A stretch of 26,086 bases of DNA from JAAFHB01 sp038240855 (GCA_038240855.1 JBBRGI010000010.1:1-26086); one strand, 5' to 3'. Counted from the first letter of the stretch, positions 15,207-24,424 are shown. Numbers and translations: made by a program. Notes: generated from the letters alone by a model not told the origin.

Positions 15207-16622
15207 ATGGGAAATCCAAAAGGTTTTATCGATATAGAGCGTAAAGAAGGCGGCTATCGCCCCGCGAGTGAAAGAATTGGCGATTATGGTGAAGTAGAAC
15301 AGACCCTTAACGAGAATGATCGCAAGGATCAGGCTTCACGGTGTATGGATTGCGGAATACCTTTTTGCCACAGTTCCTGCCCGGTTGAAAGCAATATTCC
15401 TGAATGGCAGGATGCTGTTTATCGCGGCAAGTGGGGTGAAGCATACGATTTACTTTCGGCTACAAACAGCTTTCCGGAATTTACCGGAAGGGTATGTCCG
15501 GCACCATGCGAAAAAGCGTGTGTTCTTGCCATTCACGATGAGGCAGTGACGATACGCGAAAACGAGTGTTCCATCGTTGAAAAAGCATTCGATCTTGGTC
15601 ATGTTGTGGAACAGGTTCCCCTGTCAAGAACCGGTAAAAAGATTGCGGTTGTCGGCTCAGGTCCTGCCGGACTCTCAACCGCCGACCTGCTCAATAAGGC
15701 AGGTCATACGGTAACCGTTTTTGAACAGGATGACAAAGTCGGTGGTTTGCTCAGGTACGGAATTCCCGATTTTAAACTAAATAAAGCGGTGATCGACAGG
15801 CGTATTAGCCTGTTCCTAAAAGAAGGTATTATTTTTAAGGTAAATACTAAAGTGGGCGTGGATTTTCCCGCTGACCGGCTTTTAAACGAATTCGATGCGG
15901 TGTGCCTTGCGAATGGTGCAATGGATCCCCGCGACTTACCGGCCGAAGGTCGTGACCTTAAAGGGATCTGTTTTGCAATGGATTTCCTGCGCCAGCAAAA
16001 CAAGGTTGTCAGCGGGGAGTCAATCCCTGAGGCTATCCGGATTTCAGCAAGAAAGCAGAAAGTGCTGGTCATTGGTGGCGGTGATACCGGTTCCGACTGT
16101 GTAGGAACCTCCATCCGGCAGAAAGCGGCTTCCGTGACCCAGATCGAGATTCTTCCCAAACCGCTTGCAAAACGGGGAAACGACAATCCATGGCCTTTCT
16201 GGCCCAATACACTCCGCACGTCCAGTTCACATCTCGAAGGATGCGAAAGAAGATGGGGTCTTGCCACGAAGCGATTCATTGGGACCAACGGAAACCTCAC
16301 AGGAGTGGAAGTAATACAGGTTGAATGGGTTCGCGATAACGGACGCATGATTATGAAAGAGATTCCCGGAACCAATGAGCTTATCGAGGCCGACCTCGTG
16401 CTGCTTTCGATGGGATTTTTATCACCGCTGCATGCAGGATTGCTCGATAGCCTGGGTGTCGAATACGATCAGCGCGGAAATATCAAATCAACAGACAGTA
16501 CCACCAACCTGGATAAGATTTTTGTTGCAGGTGATGTCACAAGAGGGGCAAGTCTTGTGGTCTGGGCCATTCGTTCAGGCCGCGATGCCGCGAAAAAAAT
16601 TCATGAATTTGTCATGAAATGA
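15207..16622 (+). CDS. gltD: Glutamate synthase, small (beta) subunit
   Basis: The protein has 471 residues from the ATG at 15207; a TTG six bases earlier is less likely. Cysteines for the two 4Fe-4S clusters lie in CMDCGIPFCHSSC (46-58) and CPAPCEKAC (97-105). An FAD-binding motif VVGSGPAG lies at 148-155, a second nucleotide motif VIGGGDTGSD near 283-293 should bind NADPH, and IFVAGDVTRGASLVVWAI near the end completes the FAD site. It passes electrons from NAD(P)H to the GltB subunit. It is co-transcribed with gltB and is the end of that operon. Confidence 0.96.
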   Translation: MGNPKGFIDIERKEGGYRPASERIGDYGEVEQTLNENDRKDQASRCMDCGIPFCHSSCPVESNIPEWQDAVYRGKWGEAYDLLSATNSFPEFTGRVCPAPCEKACVLAIHDEAVTIRENECSIVEKAFDLGHVVEQVPLSRTGKKIAVVGSGPAGLSTADLLNKAGHTVTVFEQDDKVGGLLRYGIPDFKLNKAVIDRRISLFLKEGIIFKVNTKVGVDFPADRLLNEFDAVCLANGAMDPRDLPAEGRDLKGICFAMDFLRQQNKVVSGESIPEAIRISARKQKVLVIGGGDTGSDCVGTSIRQKAASVTQIEILPKPLAKRGNDNPWPFWPNTLRTSSSHLEGCERRWGLATKRFIGTNGNLTGVEVIQVEWVRDNGRMIMKEIPGTNELIEADLVLLSMGFLSPLHAGLLDSLGVEYDQRGNIKSTDSTTNLDKIFVAGDVTRGASLVVWAIRSGRDAAKKIHEFVMK

Positions 16623-16635
16623 ACATGAATAACAA

Positions 16636-16667
16636 CGAAGCCGATTCATTTAGTTGAACCGGCTTCG
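16636..16667. terminator. Hairpin between convergent gltD and receptor gene
   Basis: CGAAGCCG (16636-16643) pairs with CGGCTTCG (16660-16667). After one mismatch four more base pairs form above it, with a six-base loop. There is no clear U-run on either side, so it may be a terminator of both convergent genes or an mRNA-end stabiliser. Confidence 0.5.
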
Positions 16668-16730
16668 CTGCTTAAATATACGCTGTTGTTCGAAGCATAC
16701 CCGATGCTTTTATCAGAGAGAAAAAACTCT

Positions 16731-18989
16731 CTATTTTATGTCAATTATCATTGATAAAGAATAATTCCGACCCCTGTTAAAAATGAATTCAGTTGCATTT
16801 CCATTTAAAGGCCGATTTAAATGTTCGTAATAAGCAACGTCAAGGAAATTTTGTACCCCTGCGACAATATTAACATATTGAAGAAGTTTATACGAAATAT
16901 TTGCATCCATAACGGTAAATGAAGGTGTTTCTTTTTCACCAAACCCGGTAGAAATTCTATCTTGTTTTAATACATGTCTTAATAATATTTCTGAATTCAG
17001 TTTATCCTTTAAGTGTTTGCCGGCTAATGAATATCTTAATTCAAGTGGAGCAATTTCGGGTAATGGTTGGTCGTTTTCTTCATTTACACCATAGGTATAT
17101 GCTATTCCGGCTTGATGCCGGATACCAAAAATAAGATACTGTTTCCAATTTATTTCAAAACCTGTTTTAAAGGCATTGGTTGCATTCAGAAATTGGCGTA
17201 CACCCGGGCTACTTGCCAATCTTGGTTTTATCTCCGGACGGATAACCGATGTTACGTAATTTTGTGACCAGGAAACAAAACCATCAATATTAATATACGT
17301 TTTTTCGCTCTTTACTTCAAAAATCAAATCGGCCTGATTATTAATTTCAGGTTTAATTTGTGGATTTCCCAATAATTCATAAGCATCCCGACCAATAGAG
17401 AAGTAGTTAATGTACCTTTCAGTTAAACTGCCGCTTCTTTGTGAACGTCCTAACCACAACTTTAATGCATACTTGCTGCCGAAATTCTTGATTATGCCCA
17501 GACTAACACTTGGATTTATTTGATTTTCTGTGGTTTGGGAATAAATTTTCGTAAATTCGGCTACAGTATCTTTTGCATTTGAATTATTCAATTCTAACCT
17601 TCCGGCTATAACGTAAAGAAAGCTATTGGTATTGATGTTGGTTTCTGCAAAAATGCCGCCTCTGCTTATCGTACTGTTCTGCCATATATTATCTGTAAAA
17701 ATTTTGCCTGCATTTGCTCCTGTTAACATTTCTCTTGTACGGCTTCCTTCCGCATTCTCGATTCGCAGATCAATTCCGGCATAAGTTGTAGCATTTTTCA
17801 TCTTCCAGGTGCCTTCGGATCTGCCACCATAAGTTAATGTTTGTGCCGGCGATTTTGTGTTAACAGTTCGGGGATTTAATTGCTTTAATAAATTATCCAT
17901 TAAATGGTCAACATGTGTTGCATAAATTGATGTCTTCCACGATACAAGGTTCCGGTTTTTTAATCCTAAATTATGCTGTGCATTAAACATCCAGGTATCA
18001 TCCTTGCGCAAATCCATGGGCAGGGCTGGAAAATCAACATCTTTTCCCAAATTATGATTGACAGATAAAACAAAGGACTGGTTTTCAGTCAATTTTATTG
18101 CTAAATTTGTTCCAAAACTGCCGCGAATAAAATCAGACTGAACAATATCATTGTTACCATCCTTATAATCATCGCCTTGTGACCAGGAGCCAAAAATATT
18201 TAAATCGATTCTCTTTCCGGATATACCTAAAAGACCTTCGCTGCGAACTATATTTCCATTATTTTCGTAGGTGCCTGCTAAGCGTCCGAATGTTTTAATT
18301 TTATCGCTGAAAACAGGTTCAGCCGTCAGAAAATTGATTGTTCCGCCAAACGAATTACCATATCTTAGCGAATAAGGGCCTTTTAAAATCAGTATATTTT
18401 CTATTGTGTTCAGCGGTATCTGACTGGTTACCGGATCCATTCTACTCGGACAAGCGGCTGATGCACTGAATGAACCATTCATTACAATGTTGAGCTGGTC
18501 GTACTTAAAACCACGTAACACGGGATCGAAACCATACGAACCGCTTTTTTTTATGCTGTTGATTGAAATGTCGGAACTTAGAACCGCGCCGGCATCGTGA
18601 TTCAATTTATCAAGGTAGTTTAATTCGATTTTTTTTATTTCATTCTTTGAATGCAACGCAACTATCGAAACAGGTTGAAGGTTTATAAATATTCTCTCTT
18701 TCCGTATTTTTCCTTCGCGAAATGCTCTTTTAACTTCTTCATCATCCAATACCCATGGCCCGTAACTTATATGCGACAATTTTAACTTTTCGCCAGCTTT
18801 GTATTCAAAATGAATCATTCCATTAGAGTCGGACAGACCTGTATGAGTGGAATATTGAAAACTTGCACCCGCAATAACAGCATTTTCTGACAGGTCGAGC
18901 AATTGTAATGCTTTTGTTGATTGAGCATATGATAACGCATGTATTAATATAAAGATCACTATAATACATGAAATTTTAAAGTTATTCAT
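16731..18989 (-). CDS. TonB-dependent receptor, OprC-like (probable copper receptor)
   Basis: The 752-residue outer-membrane protein has a signal peptide (cleavage near SYAQ), a carboxypeptidase-regulatory-like domain (about 25-105), a plug (about 130-225) and a large barrel. In the plug C180-PSR-M184 is a CxxxM motif followed by DPVTS. In the barrel H362-L-M364 is an HxM motif. OprC of Pseudomonas binds copper with a CxxxM and HxM pair about 180 residues apart; here the distance is 182. The start codon overlaps the stop of the upstream microprotein gene (ATGA), so translation is coupled. It is the last gene of the metal operon. The TonB family is certain; copper as ligand is a strong inference. 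Confidence 0.85.
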   Translation of the reverse strand: MNNFKISCIIVIFILIHALSYAQSTKALQLLDLSENAVIAGASFQYSTHTGLSDSNGMIHFEYKAGEKLKLSHISYGPWVLDDEEVKRAFREGKIRKERIFINLQPVSIVALHSKNEIKKIELNYLDKLNHDAGAVLSSDISINSIKKSGSYGFDPVLRGFKYDQLNIVMNGSFSASAACPSRMDPVTSQIPLNTIENILILKGPYSLRYGNSFGGTINFLTAEPVFSDKIKTFGRLAGTYENNGNIVRSEGLLGISGKRIDLNIFGSWSQGDDYKDGNNDIVQSDFIRGSFGTNLAIKLTENQSFVLSVNHNLGKDVDFPALPMDLRKDDTWMFNAQHNLGLKNRNLVSWKTSIYATHVDHLMDNLLKQLNPRTVNTKSPAQTLTYGGRSEGTWKMKNATTYAGIDLRIENAEGSRTREMLTGANAGKIFTDNIWQNSTISRGGIFAETNINTNSFLYVIAGRLELNNSNAKDTVAEFTKIYSQTTENQINPSVSLGIIKNFGSKYALKLWLGRSQRSGSLTERYINYFSIGRDAYELLGNPQIKPEINNQADLIFEVKSEKTYINIDGFVSWSQNYVTSVIRPEIKPRLASSPGVRQFLNATNAFKTGFEINWKQYLIFGIRHQAGIAYTYGVNEENDQPLPEIAPLELRYSLAGKHLKDKLNSEILLRHVLKQDRISTGFGEKETPSFTVMDANISYKLLQYVNIVAGVQNFLDVAYYEHLNRPLNGNATEFIFNRGRNYSLSMIIDIK

Positions 18990-19072
18990 CCTTCTATTTT
19001 TTTAATTACAGGTCTGATAATATAAAAGACCACTACGACTAATAGAATATATGCATAAATTCTGTACTTCAT
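18986..19072 (-). CDS. 28-residue single-pass membrane microprotein
   Basis: The frame starts MKYRIYAY, continues with the hydrophobic run ILLVVVVFYII and ends with RPVIKKIEG, so it should cross the membrane once with positive charges on both sides. Its ATG overlaps the FISUMP gene stop (ATGA) and its TGA overlaps the receptor start (ATGA). This double four-base overlap on the same strand leaves no free spacer and argues for a real, coupled gene. It cannot be assigned to a family. It might assist the receptor or a partner in the inner membrane, or may serve mainly to carry ribosomes across the gap. Confidence 0.6.
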   Translation of the reverse strand: MKYRIYAYILLVVVVFYIIRPVIKKIEG

Positions 19073-19752
19073 TTATCTTTAATACATCTGACTGATAATC
19101 CGTTTGACTTATTCATTTTTAAATAGCGGACCTCCATGGATTGATTGTTCAACATTAATGAATAAATCATATTGCTTTTTTTGACTTCCACAGGTTCGGT
19201 ATTTGCCCACCACTGGCATTTGGAGCCAAGTTCTTTAAATTCTCCTTTCTCATTACGATATCCTCCGGGAAGAGCTGCAAATCCGATATTATCAGTGCCG
19301 TTCAATGATTTCCATCCGGTTTTACTTTTCAATTTCGTACCTGCAATATCTACGCCCAATAAATTCTTTACCAGCTTGCTCCAATCAGGGCTTGCGGGTA
19401 CTTGCCAGCCTTTTGAGGCCAGACCGCGAGGATCATTAACAGCATACCAGTTGTATAAATTGCCGAATTTTTTCCTGTTTTCAGGATCATTGTTAAAATA
19501 ACACCATGCGGGTTTACCTTCATCTCCTGCCTTGATCCATTCTTCGTCAGTTTTGGCTTCAGGTATGACATCCCCATTTAGGAAATATGTCACATTCAGA
19601 TTAGTTGCAGTCCACTCCTGCATCCCGTATTTTATAGTCTTATATTCATTCCCGTCACAGTCTTTAAGCGATTGTGCCTGTGCGGAATGGATACAAAACA
19701 AGATCACTAAGATTGAAAGTCCTGATAATACTTTTACGGATGTTGTGTTCAT
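19069..19752 (-). CDS. FISUMP-domain exported protein
   Basis: The 227-residue protein has a signal peptide (cleavage near SAQAQ) and then a FISUMP domain (Fibrobacter succinogenes major paralogous domain). Typical motifs are DCDGNEYKTIKYGMQEWTA, FGNLYNWYAV, GWQVPASPDW, GFAALPGGYRNEKGEF and a final LSVRCIKD. The fold resembles C-type lectin-like and sulfatase-modifying domains; its role is not established. It has no lipobox, so it should be soluble in the periplasm or exported. It starts 34 bases after the second adaptor gene and ends inside the start of the microprotein gene, so it belongs to the metal operon. Confidence 0.83.
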   Translation of the reverse strand: MNTTSVKVLSGLSILVILFCIHSAQAQSLKDCDGNEYKTIKYGMQEWTATNLNVTYFLNGDVIPEAKTDEEWIKAGDEGKPAWCYFNNDPENRKKFGNLYNWYAVNDPRGLASKGWQVPASPDWSKLVKNLLGVDIAGTKLKSKTGWKSLNGTDNIGFAALPGGYRNEKGEFKELGSKCQWWANTEPVEVKKSNMIYSLMLNNQSMEVRYLKMNKSNGLSVRCIKDK

Positions 19753-19786
19753 AATTTTATTTTTAAGTGATTAACAAATTCAAATT

Positions 19787-20884
19787 TTACAATTCCACGG
19801 CCTCCTTAACAGGTTCCCCTTTCCTTAATATCAACTCACTATTAAGCAGATATACACCAGAGGTCACCACTGATTTTATTTCTCCGAGGCCCGATAAAAT
19901 CAAAACAGAATCTTCTGATTGTATACCTGTTGTTACATTTCTTGCTGAAAACGAACCATCATCATTCCGTATCCAGATCCGGCTTCCGTTTTTATCCACA
20001 ATTATTGATGAAACAGGAACTACGATTCCACTGTCCTTGTGTGGTTGAACACTCATTAGTGCAAGCATACCTGGGTACAGGTTCCGATGTGGGTTATCTA
20101 TTACCGACCTGATCGAAGTTACATTTTTCCCTGGTTCACATGAAGGATTGATAAAACAGATATTCGACTGAATTGTTAAATTTTCGGCAGCCGGAACAGT
20201 TACAGTCGATGGCAAGCCCACATGCAAAGATGGAAGGTCGTCCGGATAAACCTGAGCCTCCACCCATAATTGATTATCATCTGCAAGATCAAATAAGGTT
20301 TGTCCACCATTAACATACTGACCCTCTGTAATGTTGATGGATCTGATCGTTCCCGCAACAGGACTATATATTGTTACAGCTAATAATACTTTCCCATCCT
20401 TTCTGAGCTGAGTAATCTGTGCCGGAAGCATTCCCAGCAGTAATAATTTATCTTCGAGGGTTAAGCTGGGCTCATACCGACCTGAAAAATTCCAGTTATT
20501 GCGTTGGAGGGTAAAATATTCGCGTTCAGCTGCAATAAGATCATCACTATAAAACTGGTAAAGTGAATCTCCTTTTTTGACATAATCACCCGTGTTTTTG
20601 AAATAAAGCTTTTGTATTCTTCCTGTAGCACGGGAAGTGATATTTACTACACTTTGTTCATTAATTTTAAGAACACCTGTAAATAGCAGTTTATGACCTA
20701 TAGAGCCTTCATTTATTTCTGCAACCTTGATGTTGGCTAATTGTATTTGTGCATCACTTAGCGTGATATTATTCGCCGGCACGATCTCACCACTTTGTTC
20801 CGTTTTTTGTTTGCACGAAAGGAATGGAATGAAAAATACCAGGACAATTGCAGCCAATTCTGTCGTGTTGAAATGTTTTATCAT
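19787..20884 (-). CDS. RND efflux periplasmic adaptor, lipoprotein (CusB-like)
   Basis: The 365-residue protein has a lipobox FLSC with the lipidated Cys at 24. After a short linker come the paired barrel-sandwich strands (GRIQKLYFKNTGDYVKKGDS and IYSPVAGTIRSINITEGQYV), a short helical hairpin between them (about 110-160) and a beta-barrel region. Such adaptors bridge an inner-membrane RND pump to an outer-membrane channel. It lacks the metal-binding domain found in the preceding adaptor, from which it is separated by 58 bases. Two different adaptors for one pump is notable. Confidence 0.87.
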   Translation of the reverse strand: MIKHFNTTELAAIVLVFFIPFLSCKQKTEQSGEIVPANNITLSDAQIQLANIKVAEINEGSIGHKLLFTGVLKINEQSVVNITSRATGRIQKLYFKNTGDYVKKGDSLYQFYSDDLIAAEREYFTLQRNNWNFSGRYEPSLTLEDKLLLLGMLPAQITQLRKDGKVLLAVTIYSPVAGTIRSINITEGQYVNGGQTLFDLADDNQLWVEAQVYPDDLPSLHVGLPSTVTVPAAENLTIQSNICFINPSCEPGKNVTSIRSVIDNPHRNLYPGMLALMSVQPHKDSGIVVPVSSIIVDKNGSRIWIRNDDGSFSARNVTTGIQSEDSVLILSGLGEIKSVVTSGVYLLNSELILRKGEPVKEAVEL

Positions 20885-20942
20885 TTTGAATTAGTTTTTA
20901 CTACTTTACTATTACATCCTAAAACTCAGGTTCATTTTATCG

Positions 20943-22331
20943 TTAATCAGGATTAATAAAACTATCGCTATCGGTTAATAATAAGGCATTAGAGGCAATT
21001 TGAGAATTCTCATTAATTCCAGATAGCACTTCAACTTTATCACCGGTATGTACTCCGGTTTTTATTGTTTTTGCGGTAAACCTGCCGTTGTTCATCAAGA
21101 AAACCGACTGATTTTGTCCCAGGTTTATAACCGAAGAGCTTGGAACCCAAAGTGCATTATGGTTCCCGGTCAGGATCTTACCTTGTATTTGTCTGCCTGG
21201 TTTCAGTAGTCCTTCTTTATCTGTAAGAAAAATTTTCACTAATTGAAAAAGTCCCCCGTTAAAAGGCTCTACTCGGAATATGGTTGCATCAAACGGTCTT
21301 TCGGGGAAAGCTGATTCTGTCAGAATCACTTTTTGTCCGGTTTTTAACAACCCTACGTCCTGGGTTCTGACCCTCAGATCGGCTCTGAGCGATTTGAGAT
21401 TTACAATCTTAAATAACGGAGTACCGGTTTCAATGGTCAACCCTTCGTTAAATCCTATTCCCCCGCTGAATGGCAAGTCGCGCTCCTCACCACGATTGAA
21501 TGAGAAATAGTTCTCCGGGTCAAAATCAGCGCGGACGGCATACCCTTCTGCATCACTATACACCGCTAAATGATAGTCTGGCTTCACCATCCTTTTTAAT
21601 GAATCTATTTGACCTTTAGAGAGACCGAGAAGCTTCAGCCATTCACGTGCTTCGACCGTAAGACTATCCTGATCGGGATACGCCTGAATTAATTTTACAT
21701 AGCCCCACCGGTCGGTATAGATATCCGGGCAATAAATCTCGTAAATTTTTTGACCTATGCCAATTGGTTGATACTGGTATTTGACAAATGATCTTTCAAC
21801 CAATCCACCAAAGCGCGCACTTACTGTTTGAATTCTACGCGAATCAAAATTGATGATCCCGGATGCCTCAATTACCAAAGGAAGATCTGCATGAAAAGGA
21901 TTCACGGTAGCAAAAGAGCCAAGAACTGATTCATTAACAGGACGGACTACATCAATAAGCAATGAGTCTGCACTGTTGCTATCGTGATCAATCTTTTCAA
22001 TCAGAAACATACCGCAGATGGGACAATCGCCTGGCTCATCCTTGATAACGTCAGGATGCATTGAACAGACGAATTGTTTTTTTGAAGTCAACAAAGACTG
22101 ATCAATCTTTTCAATCAGGAACATACCGCAGATGGGACAATCCCCTGGTTCATCTTTAATAACTTCAGGATGCATCGAACAGACAAACTGCTTTTTTATA
22201 GCCGGCCTAACCGGTTCATTCCCAGAACCGGCATTTTTCTGCTTATTGCTGACATATGCCATTGCAATCGTTATAGCTGCTAACAGCAGAAATGCAGAAA
22301 TAACTAATGTCACACCCTTTTTAGTTACCAT
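20943..22331 (-). CDS. cusB: CusB-like RND adaptor with two tandem heavy-metal-binding domains
   Basis: The 462-residue protein starts with a membrane anchor or uncleaved signal (about 7-26). Two copies of a metal-binding domain follow, each with CSMHP and GDCPICGM: cysteines at 51, 65, 68 and at 89, 103, 106. The unit is 38 residues, and over the conserved 32 residues the copies differ at one position (Glu56/Asp94). The remainder is a CusB-type membrane fusion protein (barrel-sandwich from about 150, beta-barrel from about 290). CSMHP...CPICGM domains occur in copper and silver resistance proteins. It lies 107 bases after the pump gene. Confidence 0.9.
   Translation of the reverse strand: MVTKKGVTLVISAFLLLAAITIAMAYVSNKQKNAGSGNEPVRPAIKKQFVCSMHPEVIKDEPGDCPICGMFLIEKIDQSLLTSKKQFVCSMHPDVIKDEPGDCPICGMFLIEKIDHDSNSADSLLIDVVRPVNESVLGSFATVNPFHADLPLVIEASGIINFDSRRIQTVSARFGGLVERSFVKYQYQPIGIGQKIYEIYCPDIYTDRWGYVKLIQAYPDQDSLTVEAREWLKLLGLSKGQIDSLKRMVKPDYHLAVYSDAEGYAVRADFDPENYFSFNRGEERDLPFSGGIGFNEGLTIETGTPLFKIVNLKSLRADLRVRTQDVGLLKTGQKVILTESAFPERPFDATIFRVEPFNGGLFQLVKIFLTDKEGLLKPGRQIQGKILTGNHNALWVPSSSVINLGQNQSVFLMNNGRFTAKTIKTGVHTGDKVEVLSGINENSQIASNALLLTDSDSFINPD
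21985..22196 (-). repeat. Tandem 114-bp duplication encoding two metal-binding domains
   Basis: Two in-frame units (about 22196-22083 and 22082-21969) repeat with 114-bp spacing. Over the most conserved 98 bases I count about 11 differences, of which only one changes an amino acid. The feature marks the conserved part. Confidence 0.75.
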
Positions 22332-22378
22332 AGTTACTTAATTTTGTCCAACTATTTGGAACATTTCAATATTGCAGG

Positions 22379-22392
22379 AATCGAATTCGATT
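22379..22392. promoter_or_regulatory. 14-bp perfect palindrome between pump and adaptor genes
   Basis: AATCGAATTCGATT is a perfect palindrome in the 107-base gap between the pump and the first adaptor gene. It could be a regulator site; as an RNA hairpin it would have almost no loop. The function is unknown. Confidence 0.25.
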
Positions 22393-22438
22393 TAGATTTT
22401 CCGATATAATTTATGAATATCACGCCGAATATTCAAAT

Positions 22439-24424
22439 CTACGGTCTAATAATCTTAATTGCAGCATGTTTGCGTAGTTCCCTTTCTTTTGTTATTTCAA
22501 AAATTACGGGTGTTACCAGCAGGACATAAATAGTGGAAGTTACTAATCCTCCGATTAAAGGCAGCGTAATCGGAAGCATCACATCACTTCCAACTCCCGT
22601 TGACCATAAAACGGGGAATAAGCCGAACAGAGAGACAGATACCGTCATGATCTTTGGCCTTAAACGTTTGACAGCACCTTTGATGACATATTCATGAACA
22701 TCGTTAAAGCTTATCGACGCAGATGAGTTTCCGTTTTTTATTACCAGCTCCTCCATGGCTTCATTGAGGTAAATTGTCATAAGCATTACTGTTTCAATTG
22801 CCATACCGAATAAAGCAATAAAGCCGACTGCAACAGCCACCGAAAGGTTGATTCCATAAAAATAGACAATATAAACTCCTCCAATCAATGCAAAAGGAAC
22901 GGTAATAAGTGTTATCAATGCTTCTTTAAGAGACCCATAGGTAAAATAGACAACAAGCAGGATGATCAATACTACGATGGGTATGATAATCATCAGTTTG
23001 CGCGTTGCCCGAATCTGGCTTTCATATTGGCCGCTCCATTCAAGGTAATATCCTTTTGGCAATGTTTTAATCACCTCTTCCAGTTTCTGTTTGCACTCCT
23101 GAACGGTACTGCCCAAATCACGATCGCGCACATTGAAAAGTACAGCACCTCTTAACATGGCATTTTCCGAATTAACCATAGGTGGACCTTCAGTAATTGC
23201 GATATCTGCTAATACTGACAGAGGAATCGGACCCGATACAGGGCTTTGCACCAGAATCCTTCGGATAGCTTCAAGATTATTCCGATAATCCTGAGCAAAA
23301 CGAACGTTGACATTAAATCTTCTCCTTCCTTCAACTGTAGTGGTAACGTTTACGCCACCTAAGGCGGATTCGATAATTAAGTTTACATCATCAACGCTCA
23401 ATCCATACTTTCCAATGGCATCACGCTTGATTGTTATATCGATAAATTTGCCACCGGTAATGGGATCAACATACAAATCCTTTACTCCCTGGATATTCCC
23501 AAGATAACTTTTCAGCTTGTTAGAGAGGAAATAAATCGAATCAAGGTTTTGACCATATACTTTTAATCCGACGTCAGTTCTGACACCCGTTGAGAGCATA
23601 TTGATCCGGTTTATGATTGGCTGAGTCCAGCCATTTACGACACCCGGTATCTGAAGCTTTGCATTCATCTCCAGAAGTATATCCTCCTTTGTTAAACCTG
23701 GCCTCCAATCCTTCTGAGGCTTTAATAAGATGATTGTTTCGATCATACTGATCGGAGAATTATCTGTTGCCGAACTCGCTCTGCCAGCTTTACCCAATAC
23801 ATTTTCAACCTCCGGTATGGATTTAATGATTTTGTCCTGAACCTGCAGGATACGCTTTATTTCACTGTTGGAAACATCAGGAAGAGTCACCGGCATAAAC
23901 AATAGTGAACCTTCATCAAGCGGAGGAACAAACTCAGTGCCTAAACTAAAATACATTGGTATACTGATCAGCAGTGCAAGGATATTTACTGCTATTGTCG
24001 TTTTGCGCCATTTCAGGCATAGTTTCAATATTGGTGTGTATATTAGTTCCATAAACCGGGTAACCGGATTCTCACTTTCTCGTTTAAGTTTACCTTTCAG
24101 GAAAAAGGTGATCAAAACAGGGGTAAGGGTAATGGCAAGGAATGCATCAACCAACAGAATAAAGGTTTTGGTATAGGCTAATGGATGAAACATCTTTCCT
24201 TCCATCCCTGTGAGCATGAAAACCGGCAGGAATGAAGCAATCACAACTATGGTTGAGTAGAAAACACCTGGTCCGACCTGCCTGGAAGCCTTTTCTATAA
24301 TGGATGTACGCTGTTCCTTATTCATCAGTGGATACTTTGATTTTATACTATATTTATCCTGATCAGGTAACTTATTCACTGGCATTATCAGCTTCATTTG
24401 CCAGACGCCGGTATGAATTTTCAA
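22439..24424 (-). CDS. cusA: CusA-like heavy-metal RND pump, C-terminal part (after frameshift)
   Basis: This 661-residue frame holds the second membrane block and second periplasmic porter part of a CusA/CzcA-type pump, including EKASRQVGPGVFYSTIVVIA, MLTGMEGKMFHPLAYTKTF, ISMIETIILLKP, INMLSTGVRTDVGLKVYG and the final membrane helices. Its first 20 or so codons are an out-of-frame reading of the 3' end of the N-terminal gene; true homology begins around SKYPLMNKEQRTS. Removing one base near 24373 joins the two frames into one protein of 1068 residues, the family size. The Met residues in SMIET and INMLSTG match positions linked to Cu/Ag binding in CusA. It is unlikely to start at its own ATG as a natural protein. 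Confidence 0.85.
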   Translation of the reverse strand: MKIHTGVWQMKLIMPVNKLPDQDKYSIKSKYPLMNKEQRTSIIEKASRQVGPGVFYSTIVVIASFLPVFMLTGMEGKMFHPLAYTKTFILLVDAFLAITLTPVLITFFLKGKLKRESENPVTRFMELIYTPILKLCLKWRKTTIAVNILALLISIPMYFSLGTEFVPPLDEGSLLFMPVTLPDVSNSEIKRILQVQDKIIKSIPEVENVLGKAGRASSATDNSPISMIETIILLKPQKDWRPGLTKEDILLEMNAKLQIPGVVNGWTQPIINRINMLSTGVRTDVGLKVYGQNLDSIYFLSNKLKSYLGNIQGVKDLYVDPITGGKFIDITIKRDAIGKYGLSVDDVNLIIESALGGVNVTTTVEGRRRFNVNVRFAQDYRNNLEAIRRILVQSPVSGPIPLSVLADIAITEGPPMVNSENAMLRGAVLFNVRDRDLGSTVQECKQKLEEVIKTLPKGYYLEWSGQYESQIRATRKLMIIIPIVVLIILLVVYFTYGSLKEALITLITVPFALIGGVYIVYFYGINLSVAVAVGFIALFGMAIETVMLMTIYLNEAMEELVIKNGNSSASISFNDVHEYVIKGAVKRLRPKIMTVSVSLFGLFPVLWSTGVGSDVMLPITLPLIGGLVTSTIYVLLVTPVIFEITKERELRKHAAIKIIRP

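Noticed and set aside
24372..24424. Programmed ribosomal frameshift in the pump gene
   Set aside because: No slippery heptamer is found before the stop and no stable structure is evident after it; a mutation or sequence error is simpler.
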